DNA of 37,713 nucleotides from a virus: the IMG/VR virus record IMGVR_UViG_3300031812_000009, positions 1 to 37,713 of that record; one strand, 5' to 3'. The first letter of the stretch is position 1; the number at the start of each line of letters is the position of its first letter. The notes beneath the pieces are model-generated. The model was not told the origin of the DNA, ran no database searches, and saw nothing but the letters and a program-made list of their open reading frames with translations. This document shows, in pieces, positions 16,779 to 25,596 of the stretch. A program made the position numbers and the translations under genes.

Positions 16779-17130
16779 TGTGGATAAAACTACTTATAAA
16801 ATCACATCAGGGATTATCTCTAATAATACAAAAGCTAGACAATATTCTAACGAATGTCGCGTCGAGTGTAAAGCGTTAGATAATAATAAGTTAGGCTTGG
16901 TAGGCACTTCTCTTTTCGTAGTTTGCTCAATAGCTCAATTTCTTACTGCCCTAATACCAATGGTAGTAAAAGGCGTTACTTCTTTACAAGAAGTAACTAT
17001 ACAAGGTAATTATCATGTTCCAGGTGAACATGATGGAAAAATAGTAGAAGTTAGATGTAACGGTAAAACAGTAAAAATAAGAGTCAGTCATAAGGTTCAA
17101 TACGTGAAGCTAAATATTTGCAGGCGCTAA
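16768..17130 (+). CDS. Small protein with one hydrophobic segment, unknown
   Basis: This protein of up to 120 residues has a hydrophobic stretch at about 45-67 that could span a membrane, then a beta-rich C-terminal half with a basic end. GTG at 16768 and GTG at 16780 are both possible starts. The second has a GGG at good distance and avoids overlapping the TerL start. A terminator hairpin follows 28 bases after its stop, so this gene closes the transcription unit. A holin is conceivable but unsupported. Confidence 0.5.
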   Translation: MGFIVDKTTYKITSGIISNNTKARQYSNECRVECKALDNNKLGLVGTSLFVVCSIAQFLTALIPMVVKGVTSLQEVTIQGNYHVPGEHDGKIVEVRCNGKTVKIRVSHKVQYVKLNICRR

Positions 17131-17158
17131 TTAATACAAATTCAGCCTGCTAGAACAC

Positions 17159-17195
17159 GCCGCTGAAGTAAATTCAGCGGCTCCTTCTTCCTTTT
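17159..17195 (+). terminator. Intrinsic terminator between virion and replication blocks
   Basis: A perfect 9-bp stem, GCCGCTGAA (17159-17167) with TTCAGCGGC (17173-17181), surrounds the loop GTAAA and is followed by a pyrimidine/T-rich run to 17195. A weaker 6-bp inverted repeat (GCAGGC/GCCTGC, 17120-17150) lies just upstream. It separates the packaging genes from sbcD. Confidence 0.75.
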
Positions 17196-17204
17196 AGCTA
17201 AAAG
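17191..17204 (+). promoter_or_regulatory. 14-bp perfect palindrome upstream of sbcD
   Basis: CTTTTAGCTAAAAG is its own reverse complement. It starts in the T-run of the terminator and ends nine bases before the ATG at 17214. With zero spacer it suits a dimeric DNA-binding protein better than an RNA hairpin. No clear -35/-10 pair is seen next to it, and the sbcD gene lacks a clear ribosome site. Confidence 0.35.
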
Positions 17205-17213
17205 ACCATTCCC

Positions 17214-18248
17214 ATGTTTTTATTCACTGCAGACTGGCATATCCGAAATAAACCTAAGAATGTAATTGCTAGAAAGATTATAGAGAATGATCAAGTAATA
17301 GCCATAGATTTATTCTCGCAGAAACTAAAAGAGCTTAAACCAGATTCAGTTTTTCTGCTCGGCGATATATTTGATACTAACAGAGTTAGCGGTCACGCTA
17401 TCAAGTTGTTAACTAACGTAATTGAGTTGTGTAAAACACTTAAAATAAAGTTATTCTTTGTAGAAGGTCAACACGACAAAAACGAGGTCCCTATTCTATC
17501 TGCTATAGATCCCTATGTAAAGTTACTGGATAAGATATTAATTGAATTTAACAGTTTCAAAATATATGGACTCTCTATTCTAGATACTCTACCAACAGAA
17601 AAGATAGTTACTAATGCAGATTTTTTAGTAACCCATCAGGTATGGCAAGAGATATTACCATTCTTGCCTACTTTGAATCTTAGTCTAGTAGATGCTAAAG
17701 AAGTTATCTCAGGAGATTACCATAAACCTATATCTATTAAGAACTTACATTTTACTGGTACATTATATCCACAGAGTATTTCAGAAGTAGAAGACAAATC
17801 TATCTTATTCTTTGATGGTAAAGAATTAACTAGAATAAGCATTCCTTCCAGAAAACTATTTAGATTTGAGATAAGTAAAGCGACAGACACGTTTAACTTA
17901 CAGAAGCAGATAGAAGAAATCATTAGCAATTGTAAAGATTTGCCTGCTGAAATAAAGGTTCCCATAATTGAACTTAGATTTACTGGAATGGATAAATCTG
18001 AATATCCAAAAGAATTACAACTTTTAATTAAAGAGTTGTCAGATCAGGTTCTTTTTTCTCAAGCTTTCATTCAGGAAGAAACTATCAAAGAAGAAGTTAT
18101 TAACAAAGATAAATCCATTCTTTCTTTGGAAGAGAATATCAGAAAATGTACAGACAATGAAGAAGTAATAAATCTGTGTCTAAATTGTATTGACAGAGGA
18201 ATGACTGCTATCGAGGAGTATTTCAATGCTGACGCTAGAAAGTCTTAG
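17214..18248 (+). CDS. sbcD: SbcD/Mre11-like nuclease subunit (T4 gp47 type)
   Basis: This 344-residue calcineurin-type phosphoesterase pairs with the SbcC-like ATPase encoded next to process DNA ends and branches. Metal and catalytic motifs are in order: Asp7-x-His9, GDIFD at 50-54, GQHD at 85-88, His141 in THQVW, and GDYH at 167-170. Two ligand positions differ from the usual GNHD and GHxH: Asn is Gln86 and the first His is Asp168, both still able to bind metal. A C-terminal capping segment (about 210-340) is helical and charged. It overlaps sbcC by 23 bases and is the first gene after a terminator. No clear SD precedes its ATG. Confidence 0.9.
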   Translation: MFLFTADWHIRNKPKNVIARKIIENDQVIAIDLFSQKLKELKPDSVFLLGDIFDTNRVSGHAIKLLTNVIELCKTLKIKLFFVEGQHDKNEVPILSAIDPYVKLLDKILIEFNSFKIYGLSILDTLPTEKIVTNADFLVTHQVWQEILPFLPTLNLSLVDAKEVISGDYHKPISIKNLHFTGTLYPQSISEVEDKSILFFDGKELTRISIPSRKLFRFEISKATDTFNLQKQIEEIISNCKDLPAEIKVPIIELRFTGMDKSEYPKELQLLIKELSDQVLFSQAFIQEETIKEEVINKDKSILSLEENIRKCTDNEEVINLCLNCIDRGMTAIEEYFNADARKS

Positions 18249-20139
18249 AATCGTTAATCTATTTCAATATGAAGATGCAGAGGTACATTTTACTCCAGGG
18301 ATTAATTTGATTACTGGTCCTAACGGATCTGGTAAAACAAATATTATAAATTGTATCTTCTATGCTCTATCTGGTAATCTACCAACAGTTAAAGAGAAAT
18401 GCTATAGAATAGGATCCTCTGCTAAAGACGCTCTAGTTGAATTAACTTTAGTCTCAAATAGAGATAGATATAAAATAACTAGATTTTTAGATACACCAGG
18501 TAAAACTAGTATAATAAAAGGTAAATCCCTGATTGCTATAGGAGCGGAAAAGGTTAATTCAGCTATTCTAGAACTTTTAGGTTCTGATAATAAAGTAGAT
18601 ATATCTAATGTATATGTAACTCAGGATAAGCTGAGATTTATTATTGATAGTCCTCCTAGAGAAAGAAAACAGTGGTTACTCAATATTCTGGGTTTATCAA
18701 AAATAAAATCTCTATGTGAAAATCTAGGTGTATTCATAAATACCTGGAAGAAGGTTATCTCTGAAGTAAACTTAGATTCTATTGAAAAAGAGATAGAAGA
18801 ATTAACAAATAAATTGAATTCTACACCTAGTATAGATAAAACTGCAGAACAAATAACAAAAGAGATACAAGAGGCAATCAATAAAATATCTGAAGCTAAG
18901 GTGATAGAACAGTTATTGAGCATGCTGCAAGAACTAACTGATAAAGAGGGAGAAGTAATAAATAAAAAGGAAGATTTTAAAAAGAAATTGATTCTAACAG
19001 AAGAACAGATTTCTAATCATTTACAAGCAACAGCTACTATCAAGAAATTAAAACAAGAAGCTCTTTCTATATTCAGAAGAAGACAGAAGATTCTTAAAAA
19101 GACAGAACAGATTTCTATCAAAGAACTAGAGAATAAGAACTTATTTCTGAGAGTAAAATTACAAACTATCCTTAATAATTTATCTGCTTGTCCAGTATGC
19201 GAAACTCCTACTCATGAAACTGATCTAACAAAAGCTACTGTAGAATCTGTAGAGCAAGAGATAGCTGAAAATAATGAATTGACTATTAAGACAAAGAAGG
19301 AGATTCTAGCAACATCAAAAGATACTGGAATCCTCAGAGAAGAAGTCAAATCAAAAATCAAATTTATAAGAGAAGAAATAAATAAGAATAAATCTTTATT
19401 ACTGAAAGACGTTTCAGAAGAAATAATAAATCAGCAATCTAAGATAATAGATGAAATCAAGAAACTAGAAAATGAGTTAGATCGTATCTCTGCAAGCATA
19501 ACTGATATAACAAATAAAACTAAAGGAAAGAAATATATTCGCAGGGAAAAAGAGGAAGAGAAATTAAAATTACTAGAACAGGAAAGAGAAATTCTATTTG
19601 AAAGGAAATCTATTACAGAGCTATTAAATAGCAAGATAAAGGAAAGGGATAAATTAAAGGAATTTAAGGATAAAGAGAAAAAGCTGGAAATTATCAAAGA
19701 AGTCAGAAGAATATTCTCTTCCGAACAGTTTATAGCAAATGCAACTACCTCTTTTACCAAGAAGTTAGAGTCACGGATAAATAGGTATTTATCTATCTTA
19801 CAAGCTAACTATAGAATAGAATTCTCTCCTCTTATGGAAGTCCTAACTAAATTCCACGATGGTAAAATACTAACAGAAAAATCATTATCTTTTGGTGAGC
19901 AGTTGATGCTTTGCCTTAGCTTCAACTTCTCTATATTAGCAGATACTAATTCTGGCTTCATTCTCTTAGACGAGCCTACTCTTGGACTAGATGAGTATCG
20001 CGTGTCTCTATTACCAGAATTCTTTCATGAAGTGGCGAAGGTAATGGCTGACGAATATCAGTTCATCTGTACCTCTCATGAAGAAAGGTTGGTCTCCGGA
20101 GCAGATTCCGTAATTGATGTCCTAAGTCTGCAGGCGTGA
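18226..20139 (+). CDS. sbcC: SbcC/Rad50-like ATPase (T4 gp46 type)
   Basis: This is a 637-residue SMC-like ATPase. Walker A GPNGSGKT is at 31-38. Long coiled-coil arms run from about 165 to 320 and from 330 to 510. A zinc hook CPVC (Cys322, Cys325) sits at the apex. The ABC signature LSFGEQ is near 552-558, and Walker B FILLDEPT lies just after about 577. The arms are short compared with E. coli SbcC but normal for phage gp46. GAGGAGT gives a strong ribosome site inside the end of sbcD, so both subunits should be made in step. It acts with SbcD in end resection for recombination-dependent replication. Confidence 0.93.
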   Translation: MLTLESLRIVNLFQYEDAEVHFTPGINLITGPNGSGKTNIINCIFYALSGNLPTVKEKCYRIGSSAKDALVELTLVSNRDRYKITRFLDTPGKTSIIKGKSLIAIGAEKVNSAILELLGSDNKVDISNVYVTQDKLRFIIDSPPRERKQWLLNILGLSKIKSLCENLGVFINTWKKVISEVNLDSIEKEIEELTNKLNSTPSIDKTAEQITKEIQEAINKISEAKVIEQLLSMLQELTDKEGEVINKKEDFKKKLILTEEQISNHLQATATIKKLKQEALSIFRRRQKILKKTEQISIKELENKNLFLRVKLQTILNNLSACPVCETPTHETDLTKATVESVEQEIAENNELTIKTKKEILATSKDTGILREEVKSKIKFIREEINKNKSLLLKDVSEEIINQQSKIIDEIKKLENELDRISASITDITNKTKGKKYIRREKEEEKLKLLEQEREILFERKSITELLNSKIKERDKLKEFKDKEKKLEIIKEVRRIFSSEQFIANATTSFTKKLESRINRYLSILQANYRIEFSPLMEVLTKFHDGKILTEKSLSFGEQLMLCLSFNFSILADTNSGFILLDEPTLGLDEYRVSLLPEFFHEVAKVMADEYQFICTSHEERLVSGADSVIDVLSLQA

Positions 20140-20141
20140 GT

Positions 20142-21023
20142 ATGCATAGCACATCCAAGAAATTCTTTGTGTTCAACACTGGGAAAAACCTTTATGGATA
20201 TCCAGGTAAACCTATAACATTTGCAGATATCTATGCTGCAAAGCCAGAATTTATCTATACTAATGGAATCTACCAAGCATTTTCTATTATTAGTGAATTT
20301 GATAGAAAAATAATCGTTAAAGTATCTGCACCGACGTTATGGCAAGGTAATACCCTTCTCAAGCTATTTAATAGGGTAAGAAATCTGAGTAAAATCATAC
20401 CTACCTCCCGTGGAGGATTTAGGCAAGTAACTGATGTAGATTCTTCTATTTATCGTTTGAGATATCAGCTAGAGAACGGCTCTATATCCAATCTAGAATA
20501 TCCTCTCGTAATTACTAATACTTTATTCAATTGGGAACTTACTCAGAAATTGCAATTCTTTCCATTCCTCAGCCTCCCCCATCTATACAAACTTTATAGC
20601 CTAATTCTTGATGTACGCTGGTTCTTTTATCCAGAACATAAAATAAGTAAGCTAGAACGGTATTTTGGTTACGGCGTTAAGAAAGATGACTATAATGATA
20701 AACTTTATGATAGAATAGACACTCTTAGAAGTACCTGGAAAGAACCAAACATAGCAGAAAGTATAAAAGCATGTGAAAAAGATATAGATATTTCAGATCC
20801 AAAGCTATTTCTCTGGAGATATTGGTATTCTTGTCTTACAAAGACGCATAGTGAAGCTAGTGCTGATTTTAAAACTTCAAAGAAATTCTTATCTATTCTA
20901 GCATATTTATGGATAGATTCTGTCTATGCTCACTGTTATGATAGGCTGTTTGAACCTACTAGAATTCTAGATGACGCAGCCGCTAAGGAGTACATCTTAT
21001 GGTCGAAACAAAAGTGCTCTTAG
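20142..21023 (+). CDS. Replication-block protein of unknown function
   Basis: This protein of about 293 residues is rich in Tyr, Phe, Trp and Lys. It has a beta-containing first third and a helical remainder, several aromatic clusters near 150-185, and no catalytic motif, zinc site or membrane span that I can name. ATG 20142 is preferred over GTG 20136 because an AGG sits at better distance. Either way it nearly touches the sbcC stop. Its end overlaps the helicase start by 25 bases. Lying between SbcC and a UvsW-like helicase, it is probably a recombination or replication accessory. Confidence 0.7.
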   Translation: MHSTSKKFFVFNTGKNLYGYPGKPITFADIYAAKPEFIYTNGIYQAFSIISEFDRKIIVKVSAPTLWQGNTLLKLFNRVRNLSKIIPTSRGGFRQVTDVDSSIYRLRYQLENGSISNLEYPLVITNTLFNWELTQKLQFFPFLSLPHLYKLYSLILDVRWFFYPEHKISKLERYFGYGVKKDDYNDKLYDRIDTLRSTWKEPNIAESIKACEKDIDISDPKLFLWRYWYSCLTKTHSEASADFKTSKKFLSILAYLWIDSVYAHCYDRLFEPTRILDDAAAKEYILWSKQKCS

Positions 21024-22489
21024 TAGACAGAGGAAACTATCTTTTCATTAAAGACCATAAACAGTATGATTCCCTAATTTACAAAGAACTTTCATATGTG
21101 CATAAGCAATACGACGTGAATTATGCACATATGATTATGTTAAGGAAAACGTGTTATGAAGAAATAGATGTTAAAAATGAAAAGATAATAGTAACACCAA
21201 GTGGTTTCCTAGATAGAATCAAAGAGTTATTTGAAAGAAATAACATTAAATATGAATATCAAAAACAAGGAGATTTCCATGATTGCGTTGCAGAATATAC
21301 AGACGAATCCCTGTTAGGGAATATCACTCTCAGAGGAAAGCAAATTCAGTGTCTTAAACAGATATTAACAAACCGACGAGGAATAATTAAAGCACCTGTA
21401 GGCTTCGGCAAGTCTTTCTTGTTTCCGGTCCTTGCCAGATTGGCTAGCTCCGCTAAAATTGACATAGTAGTTAAGAGGAAGGACATTGCCCAGGCTATTT
21501 ATAAGGATTGCAAGAGCTTCTGCATTCCTGTAGGATTAGTAACTTCTGGTAAAAAGCAGAAACAAAGGGTTACTATCTATACCGCTGGCAGCCTTGGTCA
21601 TTCTGACTATGACGCAAATCTTGTCTTAGTAGATGAATGCCATGAGCTGGCTACTGATAGATATCTTTCTTATCTTCTAAGATATAAGAAAGCCAATATC
21701 TTCGGATTCTCTGCTACTCCTTTTACTCGATTTGATAACGAAGGATTCGTTCTAGAAGGAGTATTCGGAAAAGTTATCTATGAATCCACTTATAACGATA
21801 ATGTATCAGTTAAAAGTGTAGTTCCTATAGTCATAAGGTGGATTCCTGTAAGTTATCATCAGAAATATAGCAACATAAAACATGAAGCTATCTATAAGAA
21901 AATATTCATTTGGAATAATATAAACAGGAATCGTAAGATAGCCCAAGTAGCAGATGAGTATTTGAACCAGGGTAAGCAAGTACTCATAATTACTGAAACA
22001 GTAGAACATGCCCTCAGACTTAAAGCTTTATTACCTAGATTTACTCTCTGCACAGGGGCTGTATCTGCCACCAAGATAAAGAGATTCAAAGCTCAAGGAT
22101 TGCCAGTAGACAGCTTAAATGTAGCAGGGAGGAGCGAATTATACGATGACTTTAAATCTAGGAGGTTGATGGGTGTAATAGCCACAGACGTATGGTCAAC
22201 AGGTGTAAGCTTTGATGATTTAGATGTACTAGTTAGAGCAGACGCAAGAGCTAGCGGTACGATAAGTACTCAGGTACCAGGAAGAGTTTCTCGTATCCCT
22301 AAATTGACAGATAAAGAAGTAGGAATAGTAGTAGATTTTGCTGATATCTTTGACACTAAGTTATATAATAGATCACTTAGTAGATTTAGAATTTACAAAC
22401 AGTTGGGATGGATACAATGCGATGCATTACTGCATCCGATTACAAAGCTTTCAGACTTAAAGAATCCTTCTATCTTTACACAGCTCTAA
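20999..22489 (+). CDS. uvsW: Superfamily 2 helicase, UvsW-like
   Basis: This is a 496-residue SF2 helicase. Motif Q-like RGKQIQCL precedes Walker A APVGFGKS (132-139). Motif II is DECH (212-215) and motif III is FSATPF (about 238-243). The second RecA lobe has VIATDVWSTGVSFDD (motif V) and QVPGRVSR (motif VI). The N-terminal 110 residues are a separate small domain, as in T4 UvsW. Such helicases remodel forks, drive branch migration and unwind R-loops, controlling origin use. A good AAGGAG lies before ATG 20999. The gene symbol is by analogy. Confidence 0.85.
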   Translation: MVETKVLLVDRGNYLFIKDHKQYDSLIYKELSYVHKQYDVNYAHMIMLRKTCYEEIDVKNEKIIVTPSGFLDRIKELFERNNIKYEYQKQGDFHDCVAEYTDESLLGNITLRGKQIQCLKQILTNRRGIIKAPVGFGKSFLFPVLARLASSAKIDIVVKRKDIAQAIYKDCKSFCIPVGLVTSGKKQKQRVTIYTAGSLGHSDYDANLVLVDECHELATDRYLSYLLRYKKANIFGFSATPFTRFDNEGFVLEGVFGKVIYESTYNDNVSVKSVVPIVIRWIPVSYHQKYSNIKHEAIYKKIFIWNNINRNRKIAQVADEYLNQGKQVLIITETVEHALRLKALLPRFTLCTGAVSATKIKRFKAQGLPVDSLNVAGRSELYDDFKSRRLMGVIATDVWSTGVSFDDLDVLVRADARASGTISTQVPGRVSRIPKLTDKEVGIVVDFADIFDTKLYNRSLSRFRIYKQLGWIQCDALLHPITKLSDLKNPSIFTQL

Positions 22490-23082
22490 GCAAAGGAAAT
22501 GCAGCTAATGTCTATCAATATCAAAGGACTATAAAAGCTGTTGATACCAGAAGTCACAACACTGCACTGAAAATAGTAAAGAAGTTAGAAGAAAATGATA
22601 TTTCCGATTATGAAGGTTATGTAAGAGCTGGATTTGTTGTATTCAGACAACCTTATTTGAATATGCTATTAAGTGATAAGGTTCTAAAAGATTACGTAAG
22701 TCGTTTAGCTACAAGGCTTAACCAATTTTCCAATAATATTATTTCCTGTCTCCATAAATTCAGTGTAGATTGTACGACCCCTCCCATATCCTTGTTACAG
22801 AACGAGGAGGTTAGATTCGTCCTAGCAGCTAAGCAAGTAGAGAATCCTATCGTAAGACTTTATCTGTTATTTACTTACACAAATAAAGCGCTTCCTAAAT
22901 CCTTAATAAGGCAGTCTATGTTACAATACAAGTTGTGGCCTTTTGCTTATCACAAGACAGAAATAGGGAAAATAATTCTGAATAAGATAGATCACATTCT
23001 TAATATTAAAGACGGTAATGGAGGTTTATATGATTCAGCAATGGAAAAAGATGATAATAAATTTCTGTGTCAAGAAAAATAA
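22408..23082 (+). CDS. Helical protein in the replication operon, unknown
   Basis: This is a 224-residue basic, mostly helical protein with no named motif. The frame overlaps the end of the helicase gene by 82 bases. ATG 22408 and ATG 22417 are both possible, the second having GGATGG at a better distance. Its place directly before the DnaB-like helicase is where loaders of the T4 gp59 kind may occur, but no residue pattern supports that name. A small ORF overlaps its last 53 bases. Confidence 0.65.
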   Translation: MDTMRCITASDYKAFRLKESFYLYTALSKGNAANVYQYQRTIKAVDTRSHNTALKIVKKLEENDISDYEGYVRAGFVVFRQPYLNMLLSDKVLKDYVSRLATRLNQFSNNIISCLHKFSVDCTTPPISLLQNEEVRFVLAAKQVENPIVRLYLLFTYTNKALPKSLIRQSMLQYKLWPFAYHKTEIGKIILNKIDHILNIKDGNGGLYDSAMEKDDNKFLCQEK

Positions 23083-23176
23083 AGGCAAAGTAGATATGAC
23101 GGATATTATCCTAAGCAAAGATATTAAAGAAAAGACAACGAAAAGAAAGGATTTTGTCCGTGGTAAGGATAAGTAG
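23030..23176 (+). CDS. Small basic ORF with a strong ribosome site
   Basis: A 48-residue frame begins at ATG 23030, five bases after a perfect GGAGG (23020-23024), and ends at TAG 23174-23176. It overlaps the gene before it by 53 bases and the DnaB-like gene after it by 17. The product is very Lys-rich with a helical, amphipathic first half. It may be a real micro-protein or may serve to bring ribosomes to the helicase start. No similarity is known to me. Confidence 0.5.
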   Translation: MIQQWKKMIINFCVKKNKGKVDMTDIILSKDIKEKTTKRKDFVRGKDK

Positions 23177-24659
23177 GGAGATAATTCAGTATGTTATCAT
23201 TGCTGCGGCCAAGAACGAAAAATTACTCCTGGAATTAAAGTCTAGGATAAATGACAAATGCTTCACTATTGCCGAAATACTTGAAGAATACATCTGGAAA
23301 GCATTAGTAAATTACTATGAAACTACAGACTCACTACCGGACGCCCTTACTCTGAAGACTAATACTATTAGATTACTACTCAAAGATGAAATAAACTATG
23401 ATGAGAATAATCTAAAAGAATTTCTAGAATATTTTGAGAATGATGAAGTTTCTGAGAAATTTGCCAGAGAACTAGCTTTAGAGTGGCTAGTGCATAGAAA
23501 GGTAGTAGAACCATTACCACAGAAACTAAGTGAAGATATAAATAAAGTAGTTCCAGCTCTAGACAAAGCTCTTGAAGAAATAAATAGCCTCAGATTCGTA
23601 GAAGACTCTACTGAATCTATATTCAAGTCTTATGAAGAAAGACATGAGTCTATAGAGAACATAGTTACCTTAGGAATTCCGTTCCTAGATGACAAATTCA
23701 ATGGGGGTCTATTGCCTAATGAGGTAACGCTGTTATTAGGTCCTTCTGGTGTAGGTAAAACTACTCTCTCTGTGCAAATAGCTTGTAGCTGTGCTAAGTA
23801 TGCATATGCAAATAATCTAGAAGGTAAAGTTGTTTATGTAACATATGAAGATGATAAATCTAAGATTGCAGAAAGAGTAATTGCAAATCTAGCAAGAATT
23901 CCTAGATCTAGATTACTTAAGATTACAAATCCTGAAGAGCAACTAGATAGAGTTAATCCAGCGCCAGGTTATGAACATCTGATAAATAGAGATTATGCAC
24001 CAGAATATGAAAGATATCATTCTATTAAATGGATAGATAAATATCTGACAGTCTTAGATTTCTCTGGTAGATCAGGACAACCTTCTCTAGGTTGCGGCGG
24101 CTTCGATGAAATCTTGGCCGTATTAAAGACAATGAAGCAAGATAAGATTCGTCTTATCTTGATAGATTGGTTAGGGGTAATGGCTAATAGATATCTTTAT
24201 TCTACTAATGTTAGAAATTCTAAAGATGAGTATATCCGTATTCTTAAAGATGCTCCAGATACTGCCTATAGGAAGCTATGTAAGAACTTTGATGCTCCAG
24301 TAATATTAGTACATCAATTGGCTGGTGCTGTAAACAAACTATCACCTAATAAACAAGTGCATCACAGCGACGCAGAAGGTTGTAAGAGTATCGCTGTGTC
24401 TGCTATGCACTGTATTACTTTAGGTACTCTAGATAAAGATTCTAGATGCAGAATGGATATTACTAAAACTCGTAGAAATAAGAAACCAGATGGCTCTGTC
24501 CTCCAACTCAATGGTAACTTCAATGAGTTTATCGACTTGTCTAATGATGTTATTATTGATTCTGCTACTGGTTACTTTGTCAGCAGAGAAGATTTCTTAG
24601 CAGAAAGAGAAGAAGAGGCTAGAGACAAGTATGACGATATCAGAAAGAAATACTTCTAA
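23160..24659 (+). CDS. dnaB: Replicative DNA helicase, DnaB-like
   Basis: This is a hexameric helicase of the DnaB/gp41 RecA-fold class, about 500 residues. The N-terminal 150 residues are helical, as in the DnaB linker domain. LGIPFLDDKFNGGLLP leads into Walker A GPSGVGKTT at about 194-202. VVYVTYEDD is motif H1a/2-like, and LILIDWLGV is Walker B. ILVHQLAG with the following Lys/Arg-rich KTRRNKKPDGS matches the H3/H4 region with the Arg finger. GTG 23160 is chosen because AAGGA lies eight bases upstream; TTG 23154 is too close to it. It overlaps the primase gene by 29 bases, so helicase and primase are likely coupled. Confidence 0.9.
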   Translation: MVRISREIIQYVIIAAAKNEKLLLELKSRINDKCFTIAEILEEYIWKALVNYYETTDSLPDALTLKTNTIRLLLKDEINYDENNLKEFLEYFENDEVSEKFARELALEWLVHRKVVEPLPQKLSEDINKVVPALDKALEEINSLRFVEDSTESIFKSYEERHESIENIVTLGIPFLDDKFNGGLLPNEVTLLLGPSGVGKTTLSVQIACSCAKYAYANNLEGKVVYVTYEDDKSKIAERVIANLARIPRSRLLKITNPEEQLDRVNPAPGYEHLINRDYAPEYERYHSIKWIDKYLTVLDFSGRSGQPSLGCGGFDEILAVLKTMKQDKIRLILIDWLGVMANRYLYSTNVRNSKDEYIRILKDAPDTAYRKLCKNFDAPVILVHQLAGAVNKLSPNKQVHHSDAEGCKSIAVSAMHCITLGTLDKDSRCRMDITKTRRNKKPDGSVLQLNGNFNEFIDLSNDVIIDSATGYFVSREDFLAEREEEARDKYDDIRKKYF

Positions 24660-25596
24660 AGTATTGAATGCCCAGCTATACAACAAATTGTCAAATTTAT
24701 TCCAAAATATCAAAATCCACAGGCAAGGCGACAAAGCTGTATACAGAACTATCAGTAACAAAATAGATATCATAGATTGGGGCGAGTGTTACTCTGTAGA
24801 CTGCCCCTTCTGTGGGGACAAAAGATCCAGGTTGTGGGTCAGCCATATCTGGGGAATGCAGGTAGGTAAATATAAAGTATATCCCGCTGTTTGTTACAAC
24901 TCTAATTGCATAAATAGTAAAGCTAAAAGATTTAAATTAATCAAAGCAATTGCATTTAATACTACCTGCGTAGTAGCTAACACACAGGTAATAAAGTGTC
25001 AAGATACAGAAGAGATTAGTGAACTAAAAGAAGCCTTTATCCCCAAAGGCTCTATCTCTTTGACAAATACAATATATGAGCCAGCCTACAACTACATAAG
25101 AGAACGAGGATTTGATCCTAAATCTTTGGCTCAAAAATATAATCTATATGTAAATATAGATGCTAGAAATGGTTTCCTGAATAACAGGATTATTATCCCA
25201 GTGTACTTTAAGGAGAAGCTGGTAGGCTGGACTGCTAGAACTATAAATGACAGCTCTCCTAAGTATATTCACATGCCTGGAATGAAAACAAAAACAATTC
25301 TATTTAACTTTGATAATGCTGTAAAACATAGGTCCTCTGTGATCATAGTCGAAGGAGTGTTCGACGTATTCCGAATGACGGAAACTCTTGGTAAAGAAAA
25401 TACTGTGTGCTTATTTGGAAAGACCGCTTCTAGCACACAGATAGATCTACTGGAAAAGAATTGGAAACGTAAGGTTATATTACTAGACAGAGATGCAGAG
25501 GCAGAAGCCAAAGAGTTAGCATCGAGATTAACTAATGCCGTTGTCCTTAGTTCCGAAATAACAGATGATCCTGATTCCTTCTTCCAAGACCAATGA
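24631..25596 (+). CDS. dnaG: DNA primase, DnaG/gp61-type
   Basis: This is a 321-residue primase. A zinc-binding module uses Cys58, Cys61, Cys88 and Cys93. A primase N-lobe phrase RIIIPVYFKEKLVGWTAR lies near 185-202. The Toprim domain has VIIVEGVFD at 236-244 (Glu240, Asp244) and VILLDRD at 281-287, all catalytic acids present. There is no C-terminal helicase-binding domain, so it is shorter than bacterial DnaG and close to phage primases. It overlaps both the DnaB-like gene before it and the polymerase after it. It should prime lagging-strand synthesis together with that helicase. Confidence 0.88.
   Translation: MTISERNTSKVLNAQLYNKLSNLFQNIKIHRQGDKAVYRTISNKIDIIDWGECYSVDCPFCGDKRSRLWVSHIWGMQVGKYKVYPAVCYNSNCINSKAKRFKLIKAIAFNTTCVVANTQVIKCQDTEEISELKEAFIPKGSISLTNTIYEPAYNYIRERGFDPKSLAQKYNLYVNIDARNGFLNNRIIIPVYFKEKLVGWTARTINDSSPKYIHMPGMKTKTILFNFDNAVKHRSSVIIVEGVFDVFRMTETLGKENTVCLFGKTASSTQIDLLEKNWKRKVILLDRDAEAEAKELASRLTNAVVLSSEITDDPDSFFQDQ

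Noticed and set aside
16768-17130. Small protein with hydrophobic stretch as a holin
   Set aside because: One possible span only, a long beta-rich soluble half, and no lysis gene nearby.
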